A DNA stretch of 64,000 nt from Alteromonadales bacterium alter-6D02 (GTDB taxonomy: Bacteria; Pseudomonadota; Gammaproteobacteria; Enterobacterales; Psychrobiaceae), in the NCBI GenBank assembly GCA_002835545.1, contig PIZK01000020.1, positions 1-64,000 of the forward strand. Direction: 5' to 3'. Below the pieces are notes generated by a model, which was not told the origin of the DNA, ran no database searches, and was given only the letters and a program-made list of their open reading frames with translations. The number at the start of each line of letters is the position of its first letter. Position 1 is the stretch's first letter. The translations under genes and the position numbers were made by a program. Below are positions 48,435-57,143 of the stretch, piece by piece.

Positions 48435-50168
48435 ATGGCGACAGTAAGTATTTCAAAGCAACTCCTAACAAAAGTACTGTCCTCTTATATCATTCTGACC
48501 TTTATTGTGGCCGCTGTTCAACTCGGCTACACCTACGTCACCGTAAAAAACCAAATTATTGAAGACTTAAAGCAACTAGAGCAAACAATTAATGTCAGCT
48601 TAACGCAAGCAGTCTGGGATATTAGTGATATTCAAGTAAGCGCCATTGGCCAAGGTATCGCTGCGATGTCATTGGTTCGAGCAGTTATCATTACTGAAGA
48701 AAGCCACCAAGTCATGTATCAAAGTGGTGAGCTTGACGGCTTTGATACTAAAAAGTTTTTAACACCTAGCTCCACGACACTCCAACACAACGATCTTTTT
48801 GGCTATAGCACTTCATTGATTTACGACTTTTCTAGCAATTCCTCATTTGGCAGTTCCAACACTATTGGTCATATCGCCATTTTTTCCAGTGATGAATTAG
48901 TCTTCCAGAAAGTGGGGGCACAAATGCTGTTCCCTGTCATTGGCGCTGTGTTTAGCATTATTTTATTAAGCTTTTTAATTAAACGTTTATTTAGAAACTT
49001 ATTAACAACCCCACTAGAAACACTCAGTCACGGTATTGCTAGGATAGACTTAGAGAACTTAGGGCAAGCACGTTTAAACCCGCCGAGTTCTCAACAAGAT
49101 GAGCTAACCACTTTAGCTAACTCATTTAACTTAATGCTAGTTAAGCTTGAAGAATATAATGCAAGTTTGGAGCAAACCAAGCTTAAGCTGGTTAATGCAA
49201 ATCAACAACTAGATCGTCAAAATGTCTACCTAGAACAGGAAGTAACTAAGAAAACCGCCAACCTTAGTCAAGCGATAACAGAGTTAGCACAGCAAAAAAA
49301 TGAACTCGAAGAAAGCGAACAAGAGCTGTTGGCTTCATTAACTCAATTAAAAGAGACCCAAACTCAATTAGTACAATCTGAAAAAATGGCTTCATTAGGT
49401 AGCTTAGTAGCCGGAATATCACATGAAATAAACACGCCTGTAGGTATTGGGGTCACTGCGGTTAGCTACTTATCTGAATGTGTCAGAACATTAGATGAGA
49501 AAATAAACGATAAAACACTGACACAAAAATATATGACCAAGTTTATTGAGGACGCTAATAGTGGCTGTGCACTGCTTACAACTAACTTAAATAAAGCATC
49601 CCAATTAATTCAAAGCTTTAAAGATATTGCGGTTGACCAAACCAGTGAAGCTGTTCGTGATGTTAATATCCATCAATACCTCCATGAAGTGATCACTTCC
49701 TTGCAGCCTAAGCTGAAGCGAACCCAACATAAGATTGAAATTGAAGGGGCTGATGACATCGTTATTCACTGTCGAGCAGGCGCCCTATCTCAGGTATTCA
49801 CTAATATGATCCTGAATTCGTTAATCCATGCTTTTGATAAAGTAGAGCAAGGGGTAATGACCTTCAAACTTAAGCACGACGATGAGCATGTTTTCATTGA
49901 ATACCACGATAATGGCAGCGGTATTAATCAAGAAAGCCTAGATTTATTATTTGAACCGTTTTTTACCACGAAACGCGGTCAAGGAGGCAGTGGGCTAGGT
50001 ACTCATATTCTCTATAATATTGTGACACAATCACTACACGGTGAAATTTACGCCACAAGTGAGTTAGGTCATGGGCTTAACTATTTTATTAAGTTCCCGA
50101 AACCTAAAGGCATCGTTGAACAAGAGTTAGAGCAACAAGGCAAAGGAATAAATAAAAAAGAAGCTTAG
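48435..50168 (+). CDS. Orphan membrane sensor histidine kinase
   Basis: From the ATG at 48435 the protein has 577 residues; a GTG at 48420 is the alternative start. A first span (about 9-32) is followed by a periplasmic sensor (33-165, containing LTQAVWDISDIQVSAIGQG), a second span (about 166-187), HAMP and a long coiled coil (about 245-320). The kinase core has His330 in AGISHEINTPVGIGVTAVSYL, N box NMILNSLIHAF and GGSGLGTHILYNI. No response regulator is adjacent. Its core strongly resembles that of the receiver-kinase at 22661-23938, including the VTA-x-SYL stretch after the histidine, so the two are probably paralogues that might share a partner. Confidence 0.9.
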   Translation: MATVSISKQLLTKVLSSYIILTFIVAAVQLGYTYVTVKNQIIEDLKQLEQTINVSLTQAVWDISDIQVSAIGQGIAAMSLVRAVIITEESHQVMYQSGELDGFDTKKFLTPSSTTLQHNDLFGYSTSLIYDFSSNSSFGSSNTIGHIAIFSSDELVFQKVGAQMLFPVIGAVFSIILLSFLIKRLFRNLLTTPLETLSHGIARIDLENLGQARLNPPSSQQDELTTLANSFNLMLVKLEEYNASLEQTKLKLVNANQQLDRQNVYLEQEVTKKTANLSQAITELAQQKNELEESEQELLASLTQLKETQTQLVQSEKMASLGSLVAGISHEINTPVGIGVTAVSYLSECVRTLDEKINDKTLTQKYMTKFIEDANSGCALLTTNLNKASQLIQSFKDIAVDQTSEAVRDVNIHQYLHEVITSLQPKLKRTQHKIEIEGADDIVIHCRAGALSQVFTNMILNSLIHAFDKVEQGVMTFKLKHDDEHVFIEYHDNGSGINQESLDLLFEPFFTTKRGQGGSGLGTHILYNIVTQSLHGEIYATSELGHGLNYFIKFPKPKGIVEQELEQQGKGINKKEA

Positions 50169-50318
50169 AAAACAGCCTATTTTGAACTCAATAAAATATT
50201 AGATTAGTGCATAAAGCCAATAGAAAGTTAAGCACAAAAATTGCTATGCACTAATCTTTTCCTTACACTCTTTACCCATTCTTAAAGAAATATTTATCCA
50301 ACTAAAAGTGAATTAGCT

Positions 50319-51230
50319 ATGTGGTTTAAAAACCTAATTATTTATCGTCTTTCAAATCCGATTGATTTAACACCAGAGCAACTAGAAACACGCCTTGAAG
50401 AATTTGCTTTTCGTCCATGTACAAGCCAAGAGCAAAGCAAATATGGCTGGGCTAAGCCGATGGGCAAGCATGGTCACTCATTGTTACATGTAACCAACGA
50501 CAATATTTTACTGTGTGCACGCAAAGAAGATAAGATGCTGCCAGCATCAGTAATCAAAGAAGCGCTCGATGAAAAAGTAGAAATGATTGAGCAAGAGACC
50601 GCTCGCCCAGTAAAGAAAAAAGAAAAAGATGCGCTAAAAGAAGAGATTGTACATAGCCTACTCCCACGTGCTTTTTCTCGCTTAGGTTCAACCTTTGCTT
50701 ACATAGCTCCAAAACAAGGGCTAATTGTTGTCGATGCATCGAGTCACAATAAAGCTGAAGATTTACTAGCTCTGTTAAGAAAATCGATTGGTTCATTACA
50801 AGTATTACCTGCACAGAGTAAAGTTCCGGTTGACCAAACCATGACTCAATGGCTCACCGATGAATTACCGTTAGCACCATTTAGTTTGCTCGAAGAAGCT
50901 GAGCTTAAAAGTCCACTGGAAAATGGGGCTGTATTACGCTGTAAGAATCAAGACTTAATTACCAATGAAATTAAAGCACACATTGATAATGGCATGTTCG
51001 TGGTCAAAGCTGCACTTCAATACGCAGAATCACTCACTTTTATCTTAAGTGAAGATTTAACGGTGAAACGGGTTAAATTTACAGATGTGGTCACCGAGCA
51101 ACAAGAGGATCAAGACAAAGAAGATAAAGCCGCGTGTTTTGATGCAGACTTCGCGATTATGACGGGTGAATTTGAACAATTTATCCCTGCACTGTTTGAA
51201 GTGTTAGGTGGCGAAGAGCAAGCTCAATAA
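50319..51230 (+). CDS. rdgC: Recombination-associated protein RdgC
   Basis: RdgC is a ring-shaped double-stranded DNA-binding protein that restrains RecA activity; in Neisseria it affects pilin variation. The 303-residue protein equals the E. coli length. It has the conserved opening MWFKNLIIYRLSNPI, the segment GWAKPMGKHGHSLLH, the proline-rich VHSLLPRAFSR and the C-terminal FDADFAIMTGEF. It is transcribed alone and ends in a strong terminator. The linkage with sbcDC and phoBR recalls the E. coli rdgC-sbcCD-phoBR neighbourhood. Confidence 0.96.
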   Translation: MWFKNLIIYRLSNPIDLTPEQLETRLEEFAFRPCTSQEQSKYGWAKPMGKHGHSLLHVTNDNILLCARKEDKMLPASVIKEALDEKVEMIEQETARPVKKKEKDALKEEIVHSLLPRAFSRLGSTFAYIAPKQGLIVVDASSHNKAEDLLALLRKSIGSLQVLPAQSKVPVDQTMTQWLTDELPLAPFSLLEEAELKSPLENGAVLRCKNQDLITNEIKAHIDNGMFVVKAALQYAESLTFILSEDLTVKRVKFTDVVTEQQEDQDKEDKAACFDADFAIMTGEFEQFIPALFEVLGGEEQAQ

Positions 51231-51303
51231 GGCTCAATTACAATAAACATTTGTCTCCCTGAAAATCTTTTATTCAGGGTCCCGCCTTTTGTTGGATAGT
51301 CAC

Positions 51304-51343
51304 AAAAAAAAGCAGTGCACCGAATTCGATGCACTGCTTTTTT
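51304..51343. terminator. Bidirectional terminator between rdgC and the M61 peptidase gene
   Basis: AGCAGTGCA (51311-51319) pairs with TGCACTGCT (51330-51338), extended by a run of A on the left and T on the right, with an internal palindromic loop. It serves both convergent genes. A smaller stem (CCCTGAA with TTCAGGG, about 51258-51280) lies between it and the rdgC stop. Confidence 0.9.
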
Positions 51344-51360
51344 ATGAGCCACAATGTAGA

Positions 51361-53142
51361 CTAAGCTTTAGGAAATTTAACCCCTAACCACGCTTTAAAA
51401 AATGCTTTTTGTGAACGACTAACCTTCTTTTGTGGACGAATGACAGGGTTCTTATTCATTTTCGCCGCCAATGTTAACGACTTATCAATGAGACGATCAC
51501 GCCTAAACAAAGATAACGTTAACTCTTGCCCCGGTTGATATTGTGCTAAACGAGTTTTTAATGTTGATTGGTTAACCTTCAACCCATTGATAGCTACAAT
51601 TTGATCGCCTGTCGTTAACCCGGCTTGCCAAGCTGCTGAATCTTTTAGTACGCGGGTTAAAGTGACCAAGCCATGATTATCAACACTAACAAAACCAGTA
51701 TCAGCAATCTCCTTACTCTTATTAGGGTAGACTAACTCTAATCCAGCTTTATCGAGCAATGCATCAAAATCCACTGCTAGTGGTGATTCTACATTTTTAT
51801 GCCACCACTGAGTGTAGTCTTTTCCCGTTAGTGATTGAGCAATTGACTTAATATCATTGGCATTAAATGGTTTGGGCAAACGATGTTGCTTGTAAAGTTC
51901 ACGATGCAGCTCGCTATAACCTGCTTTCATCCTAGAGTCACTTAATAGCTGAAAATCAAAAGCAAGTGAGGCAATAAAACCCTCTGAATAAATACTAACA
52001 CTGTGGTTATGAGCAAAGTCACCGGGCATCGCTATCCAGCTTTCATGGCTTGATTCCGCGACTGATTGCACATGACGACCAGGCTTTTTGGTATGGCTAT
52101 CAATGCGCCTAGCTAGATCTTCAAAAAACTCTTTATGAGTGATTAAGCCTGCTTGTAATAATAATTGGCTTTGGAAATAGCTTGTTGAACCCTCTGAAAT
52201 CCATAATAAATCAGTATAATTTTCACGTTGGTAATCATACTCAGCAACGCCCTCAGGGCGGTACGCTTTAACATTCCATGTATGAACGAACTCATGAGCT
52301 GCCGTTTTTAGGAAACTCAAATATTGCTTTCTTGGAGCAAAGGAAAAGCGCTTACGTTGAATCACTGTCGAGTTTAAGTGTTCAGTAGCTCCACGAGCAT
52401 CCGTCGTCGCATGTACCATAAAAACATAGTTATCAAACGGGTAGCCTTGCCAAATGTTTTGGCTCGCTCCAACCATCTGCTGTAAATCTTTAGCCATTTG
52501 AGGAGCATTGTAATTTCCCTCGCCCCAAATCACTAATTGATAGTCTTTACCGTCTTCTTCGAACTCAAATAGCTCGCTAATCCCCGTTTCAATGGGAGAG
52601 TCAACCAGCACATCATAGTTTTCGGCCACGAAGTGGTGCTCACCCTTGCGCTCCATTCCAGCATAAGATTTCCATTGTGATGGTACAGTTAACGTCACTG
52701 AGATATCTTCATCACGACGTTTGGGGTCATACATAAATACACCAGTTGCATCTAAATATGCATGACTATCATCAATATGGCGCGAACGTAAGCCTAGTTG
52801 ATTGGCGTAAACAGTATACGAAACCTTGATTTCACCTTGTGTTGGATTATCAATTGTCCAACTCGCTTTATCAGTGTGTTGCCAAGACAAAGGGGTCCCT
52901 TGAGCATCTGTAGCACTGAAATGTCTAACGCCGTTAGCTAAGTCCAATATCTTATACTTACCCGTTCGCCACGCGGGCATCATCACTGTTGAACTGCCCT
53001 CACCACTGGCAGGTAAAGTCATACTAACTTTCCCTAAATGATGCTCTGGGGTTGATAAGTCAACATGGTAGTCGACCGTTGCATAAGCTTGGCTAGATGC
53101 AAAAAGTAGTGCTAATAAACTAATTTTTTTATTCATGCTCAT
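51361..53142 (-). CDS. M61-family metallopeptidase with PDZ domain (glycyl aminopeptidase-like)
   Basis: The protein has 593 residues from the ATG at 53142; the next ATG, two codons later, is equally possible. Both give a clean signal peptide (MNKKISLLALLFASSQAYA), so it acts in the periplasm. An N-terminal beta domain (about 25-190) is followed by a thermolysin-like catalytic domain. Its zinc motif is HEFVH (His283 and His287) and the third ligand lies in the downstream WISEGSTSYF. A PDZ domain ends the protein (about 485-570, GLVTLTRVLKDSAAWQAGL). M61 enzymes cleave N-terminal glycine or alanine; substrates here are unknown. It is monocistronic and converges with rdgC. Confidence 0.92.
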   Translation of the reverse strand: MSMNKKISLLALLFASSQAYATVDYHVDLSTPEHHLGKVSMTLPASGEGSSTVMMPAWRTGKYKILDLANGVRHFSATDAQGTPLSWQHTDKASWTIDNPTQGEIKVSYTVYANQLGLRSRHIDDSHAYLDATGVFMYDPKRRDEDISVTLTVPSQWKSYAGMERKGEHHFVAENYDVLVDSPIETGISELFEFEEDGKDYQLVIWGEGNYNAPQMAKDLQQMVGASQNIWQGYPFDNYVFMVHATTDARGATEHLNSTVIQRKRFSFAPRKQYLSFLKTAAHEFVHTWNVKAYRPEGVAEYDYQRENYTDLLWISEGSTSYFQSQLLLQAGLITHKEFFEDLARRIDSHTKKPGRHVQSVAESSHESWIAMPGDFAHNHSVSIYSEGFIASLAFDFQLLSDSRMKAGYSELHRELYKQHRLPKPFNANDIKSIAQSLTGKDYTQWWHKNVESPLAVDFDALLDKAGLELVYPNKSKEIADTGFVSVDNHGLVTLTRVLKDSAAWQAGLTTGDQIVAINGLKVNQSTLKTRLAQYQPGQELTLSLFRRDRLIDKSLTLAAKMNKNPVIRPQKKVSRSQKAFFKAWLGVKFPKA

Positions 53143-53365
53143 TTTAAAGTCTAAGAAATAGAAACATGTCATATCATATACTATTTAAGACTAGATTCCT
53201 TCTCTTCAATTTATACACTCTATCTGGTTAGCTTTGTTAAAAATTATGATCAAGGTTCGACTTTTGATGATTTTTATCAATATGATGGCAATAAAACTAA
53301 TGCATCAGTACGCTACACAAGATATGCTATGAAGTGTAATTTTTTCGATTTAGGTAAGTGGATAA

Positions 53366-54823
53366 ATGCTGATACAGTTTTTCAATGAAATCATTCGACT
53401 GAATCAAGGTCAATGTAAAGCATTAGATGAAGAAATGCTTAGACTTCTTGATAACATAAAAGCACAGTCCTATCCTGAAAACGACTTCACTGAACAGCAA
53501 TTTGCAGCATTAACTCAATTACAAAAAAAGTTAACTAGACGCTTGGAATCACAAAGTGATCAATTATTCTCTGACGTTGATAAAACCACAAAATCGACAG
53601 TCCTCTCTACAGAACTACAGCAGCATATCCAACAACAAAGCGATGAGTTTTCACAACAGTTCCAATCAATTAATAGTTCAGCACTGATAAAGCAAATGTC
53701 TTTAGTGATCAATCAATATCACCGTATTATTGATGAACTCACACAAACTAGTGCAAAGAGTAAGTTGCAGCCGGAGTTAGTCCAACGGGGTAAACTTAAA
53801 CTGATCGAGTTAAGTAATGACACTCACTTAAACACCCCTTTTAGATCACAATTACAGGTGTTATCAACCTCTTTTAACAACATCAGCACAACCGATGCGC
53901 TCTTTGACAGCTTTGAGCAATTGTTAGTATTAATCATCAAAAGCATTAATAATGATAAAGAAGCGTCTAAATACTTTTTAAAGAGCCTAAATGTTGCATT
54001 AACGCACGTTCGAGACGCCGTCACTGACTCAATATCCCTTGCCGAACAATCTGCCGTTACAAGAGCACAATGGGATAATTCATTGTTAGCAACGGTAAAT
54101 AAGTTAGATAGCACTGTTAAAGAGGCTGACTTACAACAAAACTTACAACTAAAAATTGTTGATGATATCGATTGTATTATTGACTCAATGAAACAAAAAG
54201 AAGCATTCGATAATGCTGAGCTTGAAAAGTACAATCAAAAGTTCCACGAAATGGAACGTAAACTTAAGTCCGTTGAAGAAGAAGCGAATCATTACAAATC
54301 TCAACTTGATGAGCAACGTTTACTTAACCTTCAAGATAGCTTAACCAAATTACCAAACCGTGCCGCATTAGATCAACGCTTGAAAAGCGAATACACCAAA
54401 GCGATACAATATAACCAATCTCTGTGGGTTGTTATTGTTGATATCGACCACTTCAAGCGGATTAATGATAATTACGGTCACCCTGCCGGTGATAAAACAC
54501 TGCAAGTGATCGCATCTACCATCAGCCGCTCACTACGAGAAAGTGAATTTATCGCTCGCTACGGTGGTGAAGAGTTCGTTATTTTAATCCCTAAAGCAAG
54601 TCACACCGCATTAACTGAAATTCTCAATCGCGTTAGGAGAATTATCAAGGCAATACCGTTTCAGTTCAAACATGAGCAAGAAAAAGTATCGATTAGTATT
54701 TCGCTCGGCGCAACCAAGGTGCAGCTAGACGATGACGGACCTGAAGCAAGCTTTGAGCGGGCTGATAGAGCACTTTACCGAGCTAAACGTGAAGGGCGAG
54801 ACCGCGTTATCATCGACTCATAA
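53366..54823 (+). CDS. GGDEF diguanylate cyclase with helical N-terminal region
   Basis: The 485-residue cytosolic protein has a long helical N-terminal region (1-310, predicted coiled coils, no membrane span) and a GGDEF domain (about 320-485). The catalytic motif is GGEEF in ARYGGEEFVILIP, with DSLTKLPNRAALDQRL and VVDIDHFKRINDNYGHPAGD upstream, so it should make cyclic di-GMP. The product-inhibition site, normally RxxD five residues before GGEEF, reads RESE here, which may weaken feedback. The next gene starts 85 nt later. I do not recognise the N-terminal domain. Confidence 0.92.
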   Translation: MLIQFFNEIIRLNQGQCKALDEEMLRLLDNIKAQSYPENDFTEQQFAALTQLQKKLTRRLESQSDQLFSDVDKTTKSTVLSTELQQHIQQQSDEFSQQFQSINSSALIKQMSLVINQYHRIIDELTQTSAKSKLQPELVQRGKLKLIELSNDTHLNTPFRSQLQVLSTSFNNISTTDALFDSFEQLLVLIIKSINNDKEASKYFLKSLNVALTHVRDAVTDSISLAEQSAVTRAQWDNSLLATVNKLDSTVKEADLQQNLQLKIVDDIDCIIDSMKQKEAFDNAELEKYNQKFHEMERKLKSVEEEANHYKSQLDEQRLLNLQDSLTKLPNRAALDQRLKSEYTKAIQYNQSLWVVIVDIDHFKRINDNYGHPAGDKTLQVIASTISRSLRESEFIARYGGEEFVILIPKASHTALTEILNRVRRIIKAIPFQFKHEQEKVSISISLGATKVQLDDDGPEASFERADRALYRAKREGRDRVIIDS

Positions 54824-54908
54824 CGCCCCTTCTTTTGCTCCAAATAACCTCCCGCCTTCGCTATGCATGCAATCAGCTATAATTAGAGAAGCGAAAGCCG
54901 GAGGCTTT

Positions 54909-56264
54909 ATGATAATAAAAATTAGCCCAAGAGGAAGTCTTGAGCAACTCTCTCAAATAGAAACTGCTAAGATTCAAAAAAACGCCAGTTCAAGGTATTA
55001 TCAATTATATAGAAAATGTGCGTTAGCGATTCTTTGTTCAGGAATCAAGTGTGATGACGCCCATACAATTCTCACACAATATCCAGACTTTGACATTAAT
55101 GTCATTACAAGAGAGCGCGGTGTTCAGCTCGAACTGATAAACCCTCCACAGCAAGCATTTGTTGATGATGAAATCATTATTGGTCTACAAGAGCACTTAT
55201 TTTCTGCGTTACGTGACATTGTCTATTTAAGTGACCACTACTATATCGATCCTCACTCCCCTGATTCCAAGAGCCAAATAATCACCAATCGAGTCTTCCG
55301 TGGCCTACGCAATGCAAAGTTAATCACCGATCCAATCGATCCTAGTATTGTCGTGTGCTGGGGAGGCCACTCTATCAGTGATGCTGAATATCAATACACT
55401 CGTGATGTCGGTTATGAGTTAGGGTTGCGTCACTTAAACATTTGTACAGGCTGCGGGCCCGGAGCCATGGAAGGCCCTATGAAAGGAGCCACTATTGGTC
55501 ATGCCAAGCAACGTGTTGAAAAGCCGCGCTATATCGGTTTAACGGAACCATCGATCATTGCGGCTGAACCACCTAACCAATTAGTTAATGAGTTGGTCAT
55601 AATGCCCGATATTGAGAAACGATTAGAAGCATTCATTCGAATAGGCCATGGTATTATTATTTTCCCCGGAGGCCCGGGTACGGCTGAAGAATTATTGTAT
55701 TTACTCGGAATTTTATTAGACGCTAACAACGAAAACTACCCTTTCCCCTTAGTACTTACTGGACCCAAAGAGAGCAAAGATTACTTTGCTAGTATTGACC
55801 GCTTCATTAATGATACCTTAGGTAAGCAAACCAAACAGCTATATCGCATCATTATTGACGATCCAAAAAAAGTCGCTCGCGTAATGAAACAAGGAATGCT
55901 GCAAGTCCGAGACTATCGAAAACAGCGTGATGATTCCTATCGATTTAACTGGGGGTTAAACATCCCTTTAACCTTTCAAACGCCTTTTATTCCGTCGCAC
56001 AGAGCTATGTCACAGCTTAAATTGGATCGAATGCAAAGCGCACAAGATTTAGCTTCAAACTTGCGTTGTGCATTTTCCGGAATTGTTGCAGGAAATGTAA
56101 AATACGATAGTATAAAAGCCATAAAGCAACACGGGCTCTTTCAACTCAGTGGCGACCCTGAACTAATGAAGAAAATGGACCAATTACTCAGTGCGTTTGT
56201 GGCACAAAATCGAATGAAGTTACCACATACCGATTATCAACCTTGCTATGAAGTATTAAAATAA
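54909..56264 (+). CDS. ppnN: Nucleotide 5'-monophosphate nucleosidase PpnN (YgdH)
   Basis: PpnN hydrolyses purine and pyrimidine 5'-monophosphates to the base and ribose 5-phosphate and is stimulated by pppGpp and ppGpp. The start is the ATG at 54909, with GGAGG five bases upstream; an earlier in-frame start would lie inside the GGDEF gene. The 451-residue product is collinear with E. coli YgdH (454). It contains CWGGHSISDAEYQYTRDVG, the LOG-like motif FPGGPGTAEELLYLLGIL, CTGCGPGAMEGPMKGATIGH and FSGIVAGNVKYDSIKAI. It is followed by xni after three bases, so the two are co-translated. Confidence 0.96.
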   Translation: MIIKISPRGSLEQLSQIETAKIQKNASSRYYQLYRKCALAILCSGIKCDDAHTILTQYPDFDINVITRERGVQLELINPPQQAFVDDEIIIGLQEHLFSALRDIVYLSDHYYIDPHSPDSKSQIITNRVFRGLRNAKLITDPIDPSIVVCWGGHSISDAEYQYTRDVGYELGLRHLNICTGCGPGAMEGPMKGATIGHAKQRVEKPRYIGLTEPSIIAAEPPNQLVNELVIMPDIEKRLEAFIRIGHGIIIFPGGPGTAEELLYLLGILLDANNENYPFPLVLTGPKESKDYFASIDRFINDTLGKQTKQLYRIIIDDPKKVARVMKQGMLQVRDYRKQRDDSYRFNWGLNIPLTFQTPFIPSHRAMSQLKLDRMQSAQDLASNLRCAFSGIVAGNVKYDSIKAIKQHGLFQLSGDPELMKKMDQLLSAFVAQNRMKLPHTDYQPCYEVLK

Positions 56265-56267
56265 TTA

Positions 56268-57116
56268 ATGACCAATACCCCACAAAATTACTCTCAGTGT
56301 AGCGCTAAGCCAGAGCCGTCACAATCTCGGCACGGTCACTCAACGCATCTAGTCGTCATCGATGCATTAAATTTAATTCGCCGAATTGATGGCGCTCTGC
56401 GAGGTTTTAAAAACCAAGGTTCTTTAGATAAAGAACAATTAATTGGCTTGACCAAACAAGCATTATCTAAACTCATCAGAGGGCATCAACCTACACATAT
56501 TGCCGCAGTGTTTGACGGAGATGGTAACAATTGGCGTAAACAGCTATACCCTGAATATAAAGCAAATAGAAAACCTATGGATCCGTCCCTCGCCGCTCTA
56601 TTACCTGAGATTATTCAACAATGGCAACAACTCGGTGTCATGTCACTAACGACCGCGCATGAAGAGGCCGATGATCTGATAGCGACACTAAGTTATAAAG
56701 TGACTAAACACCAAGGCCGCTGCACTGTAGTGTCCACCGACCAAGGCTTCTACCAACTACTACCGCTAGGTGTCGCGATATGGGATCACTTCGCAGGGCA
56801 CTGGATAAACCAACAAAATATCCAACAGAAGTTTTCAATTTCTGCGATACAACTTCTCGATTATTGGGCAATTGTGGGCCAAAGTGGTAATAAAATCCCT
56901 GGCGTCGCAGGAATGGGTCCAAAAGCTGCATTAACTATCCTGAAGCAGCATCAAGATTTAAAAACCGCTTTTTCAATCACTCAAGGGCAAGACAAGCAGT
57001 TGCTCAAGTTGCAGCAAAATAAACATCAAGCACAATTGAGTTATCAATTAGTCCGCCTAAAACAAAATATTAGTTTAGGAATCAACCTACAACAGTTAAG
57101 ATATACAGCTAAATAG
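56268..57116 (+). CDS. xni: Flap endonuclease Xni (ExoIX)
   Basis: Xni is a 5'-nuclease-family protein related to the N-terminal domain of DNA polymerase I. The 282-residue protein has the family acidic motifs in VVIDALNLIRRIDGAL, AVFDGDGNNWRKQLYPEYKANR, EEADDLIATL and VVSTDQGFYQLL. A helix-hairpin-helix follows (GQSGNKIPGVAGMGPKAAL). It carries a 25-residue polar N-terminal extension compared with E. coli Xni (251); no internal start codon is available before the first strand. It lies three bases after ppnN, and the ppnN-xni linkage is an E. coli-like neighbourhood. Confidence 0.92.
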   Translation: MTNTPQNYSQCSAKPEPSQSRHGHSTHLVVIDALNLIRRIDGALRGFKNQGSLDKEQLIGLTKQALSKLIRGHQPTHIAAVFDGDGNNWRKQLYPEYKANRKPMDPSLAALLPEIIQQWQQLGVMSLTTAHEEADDLIATLSYKVTKHQGRCTVVSTDQGFYQLLPLGVAIWDHFAGHWINQQNIQQKFSISAIQLLDYWAIVGQSGNKIPGVAGMGPKAALTILKQHQDLKTAFSITQGQDKQLLKLQQNKHQAQLSYQLVRLKQNISLGINLQQLRYTAK

Positions 57117-57143
57117 CTACCTTATGAAGGGACCGCAACCAGT

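Noticed and set aside
53824-54234. 136-codon frame opposite the GGDEF gene
   Set aside because: It is rich in Ser and Cys with no domain pattern and is antisense to a clear coding region.
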